Assembly: GCA_031431235.1 (NCBI GenBank)
Contig: JANPDA010000473.1
Coordinates: 1-45,921, forward strand
DNA from: JANNSW01 sp031431235
GTDB lineage: Bacteria; Pseudomonadota; Alphaproteobacteria; Rhizobiales; Hyphomicrobiaceae
Length of the DNA stretch: 45,921 nucleotides
Direction: 5' to 3'
Below the pieces are notes generated by a model. It was not told where the DNA came from and did not search any database. It worked only from the letters and a program-made list of their open reading frames with translations. Below are positions 24,076-32,435 of this stretch, in pieces. Made by a program: the position numbers and the translations under genes. Each line of letters starts with the position of its first letter. Positions within the stretch are counted from its first letter, which is position 1.

Positions 24076-24402
24076 CGCGAGCTCCCTGAGGATTGTTCTC
24101 AAACGCTTGCCGACGACCCTAGGAGTGCCGGAGAGGCGAGGCAATGGTCAGCTGGGCGAATCCGCCATGCGCTTGCTGCACTCTGGTGCGGAATCAGGAA
24201 GGCTACAGGTCTCGAATGCCAGCAACAACTCGTTAGGGTTGATTGGTGCAATCCGTCTGTCAACTCGGAATGCTCGGCATTCGCGCAATCGAGGTAAGAA
24301 ATTGTTTGCATGGTCTTTGCAATGCTGGAGGCGACCAGGATCCAATCGAAGGCGCTCGCCATGCTGTCTGTCACATTTGCTTTCGCTTGAAGAGTAGCGT
24401 CG
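24076..24402. other. 327-bp divergent intergenic region
   Basis: This region lies between the aminotransferase (minus) and the epimerase-like gene (plus). It is less GC-rich than its surroundings. No strong sigma-70 pair, hairpin or small gene was found. The open frame 24361-24390 (ATG to TGA, nine codons) ends just before the epimerase frame and shows no coding signal. GAAGAG at 24389-24394 is the only Shine-Dalgarno-like sequence near the epimerase N-terminus. Confidence 0.5.
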
Positions 24403-26187
24403 ATCCTCATCGTTTCAGTCGCGCCCGCCACCGGACAGACCGCTGCGATCCAGTCGGCGCTCGACCTCGTCGCCAGCCATGGCGGCGGCACCGTCACGCT
24501 GTCCGCTGGTACATTCTCGGTCGTCGGCACCGGCACGGCGTCGGATGGCGCGCTCCGGGTCGGCTCCAACACGACGCTCGAGGGGGCGGGCATCGGCGCG
24601 ACTGTGCTCCGCCTCGCCGACGGCTCGGGCGCCGTCACCGGCATCATCCGCACGGATTCCGGCCAGACCCTCGCCGACGGCAGCGTCAAGACGACCGAGC
24701 ACGTCGTCGTCCGCGACCTCACCATCGACGGCAACAAGGCCAACACGGGCGCGGACGTCTATGGTTTCTACAGCGGCCCCAAGCCCGACTCTGGCGAGGT
24801 CGACACCGACATCGCACTGGCCCGCGTCGAGATCAGGGATGTGTCCGGCTACGGCTTCGATCCGCATGAAGGCACGGTCGGCCTCTCGATCACCGACAGC
24901 GTCGCCCACGGCAATGGCGTCGACGGTTTTACGATCGACGGCTCGACCGACGTCACGCTCGCCAACAACCTTTCCTATGACAACGGCCGCCACGGCTTCA
25001 ACATCGTGACCGGCTCGCAGAACGTAGCGCTGACCGGCAATGTCGCCCATGGCAACGCCGGCTCTGGCCTCGTCATCCAGACCGGCGACAACGAGATCCG
25101 CGAATGGACCTCGCATGTGTCCGTCACCGGCGGTAGCCTGACGGGCAATGGCCGCGCCGGCATCGAGGTGCGCCAGGCGAGCGACGTGACGATCGCCGGT
25201 GTCGCGATCAGCGGCAATGCGCGCGAAGGCGTGATCCTGGAGGGCGTCGCCGGTGTCGTCCTCGCTGGCAATGCGATCGCTGGCAACAACACAGCGGTCG
25301 TCACCGTGCGGCCAGAGATCAGCGCCAACGGCTATCTGCAGACGTTCGGTGATACCGACGCCATCAACGATCGCTACATCGCGACATCCGGCGTCGTCGT
25401 CGATGGCGTATCGCTCGCCGCTCCGCCGGTACCTGCCGGCGTCACCCTCTACAGCTACGTCGTGACGGCGGGCGACGACGTCATCTCGGGCAGCGAGGGA
25501 CGTGACTCGATCTCGGCCGGCAAGGGCAACGATCTCGTGCTCGGCAATGCCGGCCATGACCGCCTGGCGGGCAACTCGGGCAATGACACGCTCGATGGTG
25601 GGCTCGGCGACGACAGCCTGCTCGGCAACACCGGCGACGATCTGCTGCGCTATGGCGCTGGCCTCGATACGCTCGATGGCGGTGCGGGCTCCGACACGGC
25701 GACCTTCGCAGGATTTCGGCAAGCGATCGTCGTGAACCTGGCATCGACCGGCTTCGAGGTGACGGCGGGCGGAGCCGCCATTGCCGATCTGGTGAAGATC
25801 GAGCGCGTGACCGGCACGGCCTTCGGCGACCAGATGACCGGCAACGGCTCGGTCAATTGTCTCGAAGGTGCGGCTGGTGCCGACCGGCTGTTGGGCGCCG
25901 GCGGCAACGACACGCTCGCGGGCGGCGCCGGCAACGACACCTTGAACGGCGGCACCAGCAACGACAGCTTCGTGTTCGGCACCGATTGGGGCGCCGACCT
26001 GATCCAGGATTTCACCCGCGGCAAGGACAAAATGGTATTCGTTGGCGTCGCGGGCCTCGACCACGTCTCCGACCTCGCCATCACCGCGAGCGCAGCTGGC
26101 GCCATCGTCAGCTACGACGGCGACCAGATCACGCTCTCCGGCATCAAGGCATCCGCGCTGACGGCGGCCGACTTCGTGTTCGGCTGA
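24403..26187 (+). CDS. AlgE-type mannuronan C5-epimerase-like protein with RTX repeats; start codon non-canonical or lost
   Basis: The frame is open from 24391. Its N-terminal part (IQSALDLVASHGGGTVTLSA, TLEGAGIGATVLRLADGSG) corresponds to the AlgE A-module N-terminus. The catalytic motif YGFDPHE (Y150, D153, H155 counted from 24403) and RHGFN (H197) match AlgE4 Tyr149, Asp152, His154 and His196 with a constant offset of one. A right-handed beta-helix with DSVAHGNGVDGF follows, then two blocks of Ca2+-binding GGxGxD repeats (about 25470-25645 and 25867-25980) and a C-terminus ending ADFVFG. Such enzymes convert mannuronate to guluronate in alginate outside the cell after type I secretion. The first ATG/GTG/TTG is GTG 24604, which would delete about 67 conserved residues. 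ATC 24403 has GAAGAG eight bases upstream. Real substrate is untested. Confidence 0.78.
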   Translation: MLIVSVAPATGQTAAIQSALDLVASHGGGTVTLSAGTFSVVGTGTASDGALRVGSNTTLEGAGIGATVLRLADGSGAVTGIIRTDSGQTLADGSVKTTEHVVVRDLTIDGNKANTGADVYGFYSGPKPDSGEVDTDIALARVEIRDVSGYGFDPHEGTVGLSITDSVAHGNGVDGFTIDGSTDVTLANNLSYDNGRHGFNIVTGSQNVALTGNVAHGNAGSGLVIQTGDNEIREWTSHVSVTGGSLTGNGRAGIEVRQASDVTIAGVAISGNAREGVILEGVAGVVLAGNAIAGNNTAVVTVRPEISANGYLQTFGDTDAINDRYIATSGVVVDGVSLAAPPVPAGVTLYSYVVTAGDDVISGSEGRDSISAGKGNDLVLGNAGHDRLAGNSGNDTLDGGLGDDSLLGNTGDDLLRYGAGLDTLDGGAGSDTATFAGFRQAIVVNLASTGFEVTAGGAAIADLVKIERVTGTAFGDQMTGNGSVNCLEGAAGADRLLGAGGNDTLAGGAGNDTLNGGTSNDSFVFGTDWGADLIQDFTRGKDKMVFVGVAGLDHVSDLAITASAAGAIVSYDGDQITLSGIKASALTAADFVFG

Positions 26188-26216
26188 GCGTGTTGCCAAG
26201 CCGGGAAGTCGCCAAG

Positions 26217-26255
26217 TCGCCAATCGGATCGATTCACGGTCTGGCGAATTGGCGA
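26217..26255. terminator. dyad between convergent epimerase-like and ureohydrolase genes
   Basis: TCGCCAAT (26217-26224) pairs with ATTGGCGA (26248-26255), flanked by further short AAGTCGCC-like units. It lies between two convergent stops, so a bidirectional terminator is plausible. No T-run follows on either side. The region also resembles a degenerate short-unit repeat. Confidence 0.35.
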
Positions 26256-26277
26256 TCTCACGATTTCACGACCAATT

Positions 26278-27264
26278 CTACTTTCTCGCCGCCTTCCGCG
26301 CCCCCTCGCCCTTGCGCCTGGCCTTGCTGTCGGCGATCACGCACAGCATCTCCCACATCAGGTTCGCTGCAACGACCGAAGTGATGCCGGTCGGGTCGAA
26401 TTGCGGCGCCACCTCGCAGATGTCGCCGCCGACCAGGTGCTTGCCTTGCAGCGAGCGGATGATGACCTGGGCATCGCGCGGCGTGAGACCGCCGATCTCC
26501 GGCACGCCGGTGCCGGGCGCCCAGGCCGGGTCGATGCCGTCGATGTCGATCGTGATGTAGGTCGCACCCTTGCCCGTTACCCGGTCGATCTCCTTCAGCA
26601 CGGCGGCGCGCCCCATCTCCTCGTACTTGTCGATGGTGATGCAGGTAAAGCCCTGCTCCTCACCCCACTTGATATCGTCGGGCGAGAACCGGCTGCCGCG
26701 CAGTCCGATCTGGATCGTGCGCTTGGGGTCGATCAGCCCTTCCTCGACGCCGCGACGGAATGTGGTCGCATGGTTGACCTTGGTGTCGGCGAGGGTATCG
26801 AGAGTGTCGGCGTGGCTGTCGATCTGCACGATGCCGACCGGAGCGTCCTTGGCGATCGCACGCAGGATCGGCAACGGCACGGTGTGATCGCCCCCGATCG
26901 CGATCGGGATGGCGCCGACCGAATGCACCTTCCAGAAAAACCCTTCGATCAGTTTCAGCGAGCGATCGAGGTCGATCGGATTGACCGGCGCGTCGCCCAC
27001 ATCGGCGACATTGCAGATGTCGTAGGGCGCAATGCCGCTGGTCTGATGCACCCGCCGGATGAGCCGGGAAGCCTCGCGCACGGCGGCGGGCGCCTGCCGG
27101 GCGCCCGTGCGGTAGTTGACGCCGAGGTCGAAGGGGACGCCGACGAGCGCGATGTCGATGCCGGTCGCGATGTCGTGGCGCTGGGTGCGCATGAACGTCG
27201 CGACGCCCGAAAAACGCGGTGTGACGGTGGCATCGACCGGCTGGAAGCGCGGATCTTTCGACAT
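26278..27264 (-). CDS. ureohydrolase (agmatinase/arginase family)
   Basis: This is a 328-residue binuclear manganese hydrolase. The metal-binding motifs are intact: GGDHTVPLP (H127), IDSHADT (D149, H151, D153) and ITIDIDGIDPAWAPGTGVPE (D240, D242). Family members release urea from agmatine, arginine, guanidinobutyrate, guanidinopropionate or formiminoglutamate. The SHADT variant and extended N-terminus do not allow a choice, though agmatinase-like enzymes are the nearest group. GAGGAG sits eight bases before the ATG. It is separated from the SDR gene upstream by 146 bases containing a hairpin, so it may be a separate transcript. Confidence 0.85.
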   Translation of the reverse strand: MSKDPRFQPVDATVTPRFSGVATFMRTQRHDIATGIDIALVGVPFDLGVNYRTGARQAPAAVREASRLIRRVHQTSGIAPYDICNVADVGDAPVNPIDLDRSLKLIEGFFWKVHSVGAIPIAIGGDHTVPLPILRAIAKDAPVGIVQIDSHADTLDTLADTKVNHATTFRRGVEEGLIDPKRTIQIGLRGSRFSPDDIKWGEEQGFTCITIDKYEEMGRAAVLKEIDRVTGKGATYITIDIDGIDPAWAPGTGVPEIGGLTPRDAQVIIRSLQGKHLVGGDICEVAPQFDPTGITSVVAANLMWEMLCVIADSKARRKGEGARKAARK

Positions 27265-27364
27265 GCGGCTAGGCTCCTCGATGGTGGTCGCTCAGGTGGG
27301 GTGGGCAAGCTCATAGCGGCGGACGGGAATGGGAGCGAGGGTGCAGCCTGCATGCCTGCTTCCT

Positions 27365-27382
27365 GCCCGCTGGAGAGCGGGC
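27365..27382 (-). terminator. hairpin after the acyl-CoA catabolic operon
   Basis: GCCCGCT-GGAG-AGCGGGC (27365-27382) is a perfect 7-bp stem with a four-base loop, 28 bases beyond the SDR stop on the minus strand. No T-run follows in that direction, so it may stabilise the mRNA end or act with Rho. Confidence 0.35.
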
Positions 27383-27410
27383 CGGCTGCCGGAGAGGCAC
27401 GATCCGCCGC

Positions 27411-28172
27411 TCAGGGCGTCGCCCGCCCACCCGACGCGTCGATGATGGTGCCGGTCACGTAGGAGGCTTCGTCCGAGAGGAGCCACAGGATGCAGTGGCT
27501 GATCTCGCGGGGTTGCCCGATCCGCCCCATCGGCATGGTTCGGACCACCTGGGCGAGCCAGCCGGGATCCTGCTCGCGGGCGTGCTGGATCATGTCGGTC
27601 TCGGTGACGCCAGGCCGGACGGCGTTGACGCGGATGCCCTCGCCACCCACCTCCTTGGCGAGGCCGATCGTGATGATGTCGACGGCGGCCTTGGAGCCCG
27701 CATAGTCGATGAAGGCGCCGACGCCGCCGTTCCTCGCTGCGGCCGAGGAGACGTTGACGATCGCGCCGCCCTTGCCGCCGTGGCGGGTCGACATGCGGCG
27801 GACGGCGGCCTGCAGGCAATAGAAGAGGCCGAACACGTTGACCTCGAAGGTGGCGACCATGTGCTCGGGCCTGGTCTCGTCGAGGCGGCCTTGCGTCAAG
27901 CCGACGCCCGCATTGTTGACGAGCGCATCGAGCCCGCCGAGGCGCTGGTCGATCTCGGCGAACATGCGCTCGACCTCGTCGCGCCTGGCGATATCGGCCT
28001 GGAACAGGACGGCCTTGCCGCCCTTGGCCGCGATCTCGGCCGCGACCTCCTCGGCCTTGCCCTCGTTCGACACGTAGTTGACGGCGACCGTGTAGCCGCG
28101 CTCGGCGGCGAGCAGCGCCGCGTCACGGCCGATGCCGCGGCTGGCGCCGGTGATCAGAACGACCTTCGACAT
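27411..28172 (-). CDS. short-chain dehydrogenase/reductase (SDR)
   Basis: This is a 253-residue classical SDR. The NAD(P)-binding TGASRGIG is at residues 8-15, NNAG at 86-89, and the catalytic set is Ser (about 142), Tyr157 and Lys161 in YAGSK. The C-terminal PGVTETDM and GTIIDASGG are typical. It lacks an obvious acidic residue after strand 2 (NYVSNEGKAEE), which suits NADP(H). AAGGAG precedes ATG 28172 by eight bases. It is the last gene of the catabolic operon, 16 bases after the crotonase, and may act on a 3-hydroxyacyl intermediate or the operon's alcohol substrate (inference). Confidence 0.85.
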   Translation of the reverse strand: MSKVVLITGASRGIGRDAALLAAERGYTVAVNYVSNEGKAEEVAAEIAAKGGKAVLFQADIARRDEVERMFAEIDQRLGGLDALVNNAGVGLTQGRLDETRPEHMVATFEVNVFGLFYCLQAAVRRMSTRHGGKGGAIVNVSSAAARNGGVGAFIDYAGSKAAVDIITIGLAKEVGGEGIRVNAVRPGVTETDMIQHAREQDPGWLAQVVRTMPMGRIGQPREISHCILWLLSDEASYVTGTIIDASGGRATP

Positions 28173-28188
28173 GAGCCCAACTCCTTTG

Positions 28189-29025
28189 TCAGCGACCCTT
28201 CCAGCGGGGCTCGCGCTTCTCGGCAAAGGCACGGGGGCCCTCGAGGAAGTCCTCCGATGCCAGCATCTGCTCGTAGACCGGGATGCCGCCGCGGCCGGGT
28301 CCGGAGCGTGCGAAGCACTCCTCTACGGTCAGCGCGGCGTTGCGACGCAACACCGATTTCAGCGCGCGGATCGCGAGTGGGGCACCTTTAGCGATCCCAT
28401 CCGCGATCTCGATCGCTTCCGCCAGCAGCCGCTCGCGCGGGACGATCCGCGCGATGATGCCCCATGTCTTCGCCTCCTCGACAGGCACGCGCCGGCCCGT
28501 GAACAGCATGTCGGCCGCTGCCATCGGCGGGATCAGTTTCGGCAGGCGCTGCACCCCGCCCACCTCCGGCAGGAAGCCACGCATCAGCTCGGGCAATTGG
28601 AAGAACACATCGTCGCCCGCGACGATCAGGTCGCAGGCGAGCGCCATCTCGAAGCCGCCGCCGACCGCCGCGCCGTTGACCGCCGCAATCACCGGCTTGT
28701 CGAGCTGCGAGTTCTCGGTGATGCCGGCAAAGCCGCCGGGACCGGGACCCTTCTCGGGATCGAAGTCGTCCTCGGGCGTCCAGTCGCCGTCCGCGACCTC
28801 CTTCAGGTCCCAGCCGGCGGAGAAGATGCGCGGATTGGCGCTGGCGAGGATGGCGACGACCAGCTCCCGGTCCTTCTGGAACTCGTCGAAAACCCGGTAC
28901 ATCGCCCGGCTCATGGCGTTGTTGATCGCGTTCGCCTTGGGGCGATCCATCGTCACGATCAGGATCTTCCCTCGCCGTTCGAGCCGGATCCCGTCGGCGG
29001 GCGTGACGCTGTCTTCCACGCGCAT
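28189..29025 (-). CDS. enoyl-CoA hydratase/isomerase-family protein, CaiD-like
   Basis: This is a 278-residue crotonase-fold protein. The oxyanion-hole segments are SANPRIFSAGWDLKE and NGAAVGGGFEMALACDLIVA. The catalytic glutamate region is FQLPELMRGFLPEVGGVQRL (E146, E154). SAGWDLKE, GPGGFAG and LDKPVIAAVNG resemble CaiD (crotonobetainyl-CoA hydratase) more than FadB hydratases, but no carnitine CoA-transferase or other cai gene is present. ATG 29025 overlaps the thiolase stop as TGATG, indicating translational coupling. The role is hydration of an enoyl-CoA in the operon's pathway; the acyl group is unknown. Confidence 0.85.
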   Translation of the reverse strand: MRVEDSVTPADGIRLERRGKILIVTMDRPKANAINNAMSRAMYRVFDEFQKDRELVVAILASANPRIFSAGWDLKEVADGDWTPEDDFDPEKGPGPGGFAGITENSQLDKPVIAAVNGAAVGGGFEMALACDLIVAGDDVFFQLPELMRGFLPEVGGVQRLPKLIPPMAAADMLFTGRRVPVEEAKTWGIIARIVPRERLLAEAIEIADGIAKGAPLAIRALKSVLRRNAALTVEECFARSGPGRGGIPVYEQMLASEDFLEGPRAFAEKREPRWKGR

Positions 29026-30206
29026 CAGTGCACGATCTCGAACAGGCCGGCCGCCCCCATGCCGCCGCCGACGCACATGGTGACGACACCGTACTTCGCC
29101 TTGCGGCGCCGGCCCTCGATCAGCACATGGCCGGTGAGGCGTGCGCCCGTCATGCCGTAGGGGTGGCCGACGGCGATTGCGCCGCCATTGACGTTGAGGC
29201 GATCAGCCGGGATGCCGAGCTTGTCGCGGCAGTAGAGCACCTGCACGGCGAAGGCCTCGTTCAGCTCCCACAGGTCGATGTCGGACACTTTCAGCCCATG
29301 GTGCTTCAGCAGCTTCGGCACGGCGAAGACGGGGCCGATCCCCATCTCGTCCGGCTCGCAGCCGGCAACCGCAAATCCACGGAAGATGCCGAGCGGCTTC
29401 AGCTTGCGCTTGTCGGCTTCCTTCAGGTCCATCAACACGCAGGCCGACGCCCCGTCCGAGAGCTGGCAGGCATTGCCGGCCGTGATCAGGCCGCCCTCGC
29501 CCAGCACCGCCTTCAGCGACTGCAGCTTCTCGAGCGTCGTCTCGGCGCGCGGACCCTCGTCGGTCGAGAGCGTCACCGTCTCGCTCGACTTGGCGCCAGT
29601 CTTGCGGTCGACATTCTCCTTGACGGCGGTCATGGCGACGATCTCGTCATCGAATGCCCGGCGCTGCTGGGCGGCGGCCGTCCGGCGCTGGCTTTCGGCG
29701 GCGAACTCGTCCTGGCGGTCGCGATTGACGCCGTAGCGTTTGGCGACGGTCTCGGCGGTGTCGATCATGCTCATCCAGATCGCCGGCTTGTGCTCGGTCA
29801 ACCATTCCTCCTTGACGATCGGATCGTGGTCGGTCGGCTGGACGAGGCTGATGCTCTCGACGCCGCCCGCGACCATCACCCTGGCGCCCTCGTGCATCAC
29901 CCGATAGGCGGCCGCCGCGATCGCCTGCAGACCCGACGAGCACTGGCGGTCAATGGTAGTGCCCGCGACCGTGACCGGAAGCCCGGCCCTCAATGCCGCG
30001 AGGCGCGCGACGTTGTAGCCGGTCGCGCCCTCCGGCATCGAGCAGCCCATGATGCAGTCGTCGATCTCCTTGGGATCGACCTCGGCGCGTTTGACCGCAT
30101 GCTCGACCGCGTGACCGGCGAGCGTCGCGCCGTGGGTCTTGTTGAAGGCGCCGCGATAGGCCTTGCCGATCGGCGTGCGGGCGGTCGAGACGATGGCGAT
30201 GTCCAT
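29025..30206 (-). CDS. thiolase (acetyl-CoA acyltransferase)
   Basis: This is a 393-residue thiolase. The nucleophilic Cys is C89 in DRQCSSGLQAI. The downstream catalytic blocks are NEAFAVQVLY, GHPYGMTGARLTGH (His) and MCVGGGMGAAGLFE (second Cys). It is the degradative, FadA-like type by context: it lies directly between a hydratase/3-hydroxyacyl-CoA dehydrogenase fusion and a crotonase. GAGGA lies about nine bases before the ATG. The 111-bp spacer upstream carries a short-unit inverted repeat. The reaction is CoA-dependent cleavage of a 3-ketoacyl-CoA. Confidence 0.9.
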   Translation of the reverse strand: MDIAIVSTARTPIGKAYRGAFNKTHGATLAGHAVEHAVKRAEVDPKEIDDCIMGCSMPEGATGYNVARLAALRAGLPVTVAGTTIDRQCSSGLQAIAAAAYRVMHEGARVMVAGGVESISLVQPTDHDPIVKEEWLTEHKPAIWMSMIDTAETVAKRYGVNRDRQDEFAAESQRRTAAAQQRRAFDDEIVAMTAVKENVDRKTGAKSSETVTLSTDEGPRAETTLEKLQSLKAVLGEGGLITAGNACQLSDGASACVLMDLKEADKRKLKPLGIFRGFAVAGCEPDEMGIGPVFAVPKLLKHHGLKVSDIDLWELNEAFAVQVLYCRDKLGIPADRLNVNGGAIAVGHPYGMTGARLTGHVLIEGRRRKAKYGVVTMCVGGGMGAAGLFEIVH

Positions 30207-30240
30207 GGCGAGGGTCCTCGGGTGTGAGTTTGTGACGAAC

Positions 30241-30323
30241 GAGCGAATAGCGAATTGCGAGTAGCGAGTAGCGAATGGAGTTTCTTTCCCTATTCGCCAT
30301 TCGCTACTCCCTATTCACTACTC
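30241..30323. repeat. short-unit GAGTAGC/GAATAGC inverted repeat element within the operon
   Basis: The left half is built of GAATAGC-, GAGTAGC- and GAATGG-like units and the right half of their complements. The core is a perfect 13-bp inverted repeat: GAGTAGCGAATGG (30266-30278) and CCATTCGCTACTC (30297-30309), with an 18-base pyrimidine-rich loop. The right end overlaps the upstream gene's stop: its last Glu codon and TAG (30318-30323) read GAGTAG, the repeat unit. The composition differs sharply from the flanking genes. Confidence 0.65.
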
Positions 30324-32435
30324 ACAAAACTTCCCGTCCTTCTTCGCGAGATCGAGCAGCAGCTTGGATGGCTGCCACCAGTAGCCCTGCGTTTCGCGGA
30401 AGTGCTCGACGGACTTGGCAACCGTCCTCAGGCCGACCTCGTCGGCATAGCGCATCGGCCCGCCCCGCCAGCTCGGGAAGCCCATGCCGTAGACCGAGGC
30501 GACGTCGATGTCGGAGGCGCGGATGGCGATGCCTTCCTCGAGCTCCTTGGCCCCTTCATTGATGACGGAATAGATCCCTCGCTCGATGATCTCATCGGCG
30601 GAGATGGTGCGGGGCTTGATTCCCTTCTCCTTGCGGTAGGCGGCGATCACGGCCTCGACCTCTGGGTCGGGTGTGCCGGAGCGGGCGCTCGCGCCGTAGT
30701 CATACCAGCCCTTGCCGTTCTTCTGCCCGTTGCGGCCCTTGGCGACGACCGCATCCTCCAGATAGCAGATGCGGGCGCCCTGCGGCAGCTTGGGACGCGA
30801 GTTCTTCCTGATGTACTGGCCCAGATCGAGGCCGACCAGATCGGCGACGGCAAACGGCCCCATCGGCATGCCGAACTCGTAGAGCACCCGGTCGATCTCG
30901 TAGGGCGAGGCGCCTTCCTCGACCAGGAACTCGGCCTCGCGCCAGTAGTTGTCGAACGCCCGGTTGGCGATGAAGCCGTCGCAGACGCGGGCGACGACAG
31001 GCTGCTTGCCGATTGCCTTGGAGACCTCGAGGGCGGTCGCCAGCACCTCGGGCGAGGTCTTTTCGCCGCGCACGATCTCGAACAGCTTCATGATGTTGGC
31101 GGGCGAGAAGAAGTGCATTCCGATCACGTCGCCGGGCCGCCTGGTCGCCGAGGCGATTTCGTTGACGTCGAGGTTCGACGTGTTGGAGGCGAGGATCGCA
31201 CCCGGCTGCATCACCCGGTCGAGCTCGGCGAAGATCTTTTTCTTGAGGCCCATGTCCTCGAACACGGCCTCGATGACGAGATCGCGGCCGGCGGCACCCG
31301 CCACGCCGACGGCGCCCTCGATGCGGCCGATGCGGGCTTGCGCCTCGGCCTCCGGGATGCGACCTTTCTTCACCTGCGCCTCGATCTCGCTGCGGCAGTA
31401 GCCGAGCGCCTTGTCGAGCGCATCCTGGCTGACCTCGATCAGCCGCACCGGAATGCCGCGATCGGCGAAGGCGAGCGTGATGCCGCGGCCCATGGTGCCG
31501 CCGCCGATCACGGCGACGGTCTCGACCTTGCGCGTCGGTGTTCCCTTCGGCAGGTCGGGCACGCGGCGGGCCTCGCGCTCGGCGAAGAACAGGCCCCCGA
31601 GTGCGCGGTGCTCGGGCGTGTGGACCAGCGCCTCGGAGCTGCTGACCTCGGCCCGGACCGCCTCGTCGAAGGGCAGCTTCAGAGCGTTCTCGATGATGTC
31701 GATCGAGACGAGGCGGCCTTTGAAGCCGCGGAAGCGCTTGGCGGTCGCCTCGCGGGCCTTGGCGAAGATCTCGGGCGACCTCCTTGCGGTAACGACGTGG
31801 TCCTCACGGTTGCGGGCTCGTGGCAGGGTATCGCCCCTGACGCCCTTGGCCACGATGTCCTTCGCGAAGGCGATGGCCTCCGCCTCGATCTTGCCGGGCT
31901 CGACCAGCTTATCGACGGCGCCGAGCTTCAGCGCTTCCTCCGCCCCGATCACGCGGCCACTCGGGATGATGTCGAGGGCGGCGGGGAAGCCTGCGATACG
32001 GGGAAAGCGCTGAGTGCCGCCCGCGCCCGGAATGATGCCGAGCCCGACCTCCGGGAAGGCAAACTGGGCCGTCCTCTCGGCGATCCGATAGTGCGAGGCG
32101 AGCGCGATCTCGAAGCCGCCGCCGAACGCGCGCGTGTGGATCGCGGCGATGATGGGCTTGGCGCAGAGATCGATTCTGCGGTCGGCATCCATCCAGCCGG
32201 GGAAGTCCTCCTTGGTGCCGAACTCGGTGATGTCGGCACCCGCGAAGAAGGACGAGCCACGGCAGATGATGATGGCGGCCTTGATGCCGGCATCCTTCTC
32301 GATCGCCTCGATGCCGGCGTAGAGCCCCTTGATGACCGAGCGGCTGATCGCGTTGACGGGCGGGTTGTCGGTCCAAAGCAGTGCGATGTCGCCCCGCTGC
32401 TCGAGCGATACGGTCTTCGACAGCTCGGTGCTCAT
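30318..32435 (-). CDS. bifunctional enoyl-CoA hydratase/3-hydroxyacyl-CoA dehydrogenase (FadB/FadJ-like)
   Basis: This is a 705-residue fusion. The N-terminal crotonase domain carries RAFGGGFEIALASH (E109) and FPEVGLGIIPGAGGTQRFPR (E129), both hydratase glutamates present. The NAD-binding domain starts at VAVIGGGTMGRGI (residues about 297-310). HFFSPANIMKLFEIVRG supplies the catalytic His of the dehydrogenase. Two C-terminal 3HCDH helical domains follow (GFIANRAF, GMGFPSWRGGPMRYAD). It catalyses hydration and NAD+-dependent oxidation in beta-oxidation. ATG 32435 overlaps the preceding gene's stop as ATGA. The stop codon lies at the edge of a short-unit repeat, which may have altered the last residues. 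Confidence 0.9.
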   Translation of the reverse strand: MSTELSKTVSLEQRGDIALLWTDNPPVNAISRSVIKGLYAGIEAIEKDAGIKAAIIICRGSSFFAGADITEFGTKEDFPGWMDADRRIDLCAKPIIAAIHTRAFGGGFEIALASHYRIAERTAQFAFPEVGLGIIPGAGGTQRFPRIAGFPAALDIIPSGRVIGAEEALKLGAVDKLVEPGKIEAEAIAFAKDIVAKGVRGDTLPRARNREDHVVTARRSPEIFAKAREATAKRFRGFKGRLVSIDIIENALKLPFDEAVRAEVSSSEALVHTPEHRALGGLFFAEREARRVPDLPKGTPTRKVETVAVIGGGTMGRGITLAFADRGIPVRLIEVSQDALDKALGYCRSEIEAQVKKGRIPEAEAQARIGRIEGAVGVAGAAGRDLVIEAVFEDMGLKKKIFAELDRVMQPGAILASNTSNLDVNEIASATRRPGDVIGMHFFSPANIMKLFEIVRGEKTSPEVLATALEVSKAIGKQPVVARVCDGFIANRAFDNYWREAEFLVEEGASPYEIDRVLYEFGMPMGPFAVADLVGLDLGQYIRKNSRPKLPQGARICYLEDAVVAKGRNGQKNGKGWYDYGASARSGTPDPEVEAVIAAYRKEKGIKPRTISADEIIERGIYSVINEGAKELEEGIAIRASDIDVASVYGMGFPSWRGGPMRYADEVGLRTVAKSVEHFRETQGYWWQPSKLLLDLAKKDGKFCE

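Noticed and set aside
24361..24390. ATG with nine codons and TGA as the missing start of the epimerase
   Set aside because: It is in frame but closed by TGA before the conserved N-terminus, so it could contribute only by readthrough.
24035..24397. Plus-strand open frame overlapping the aminotransferase start and the divergent spacer
   Set aside because: Its first third is antisense to a clear gene, the rest shows no domain, and it ends just before the epimerase frame.
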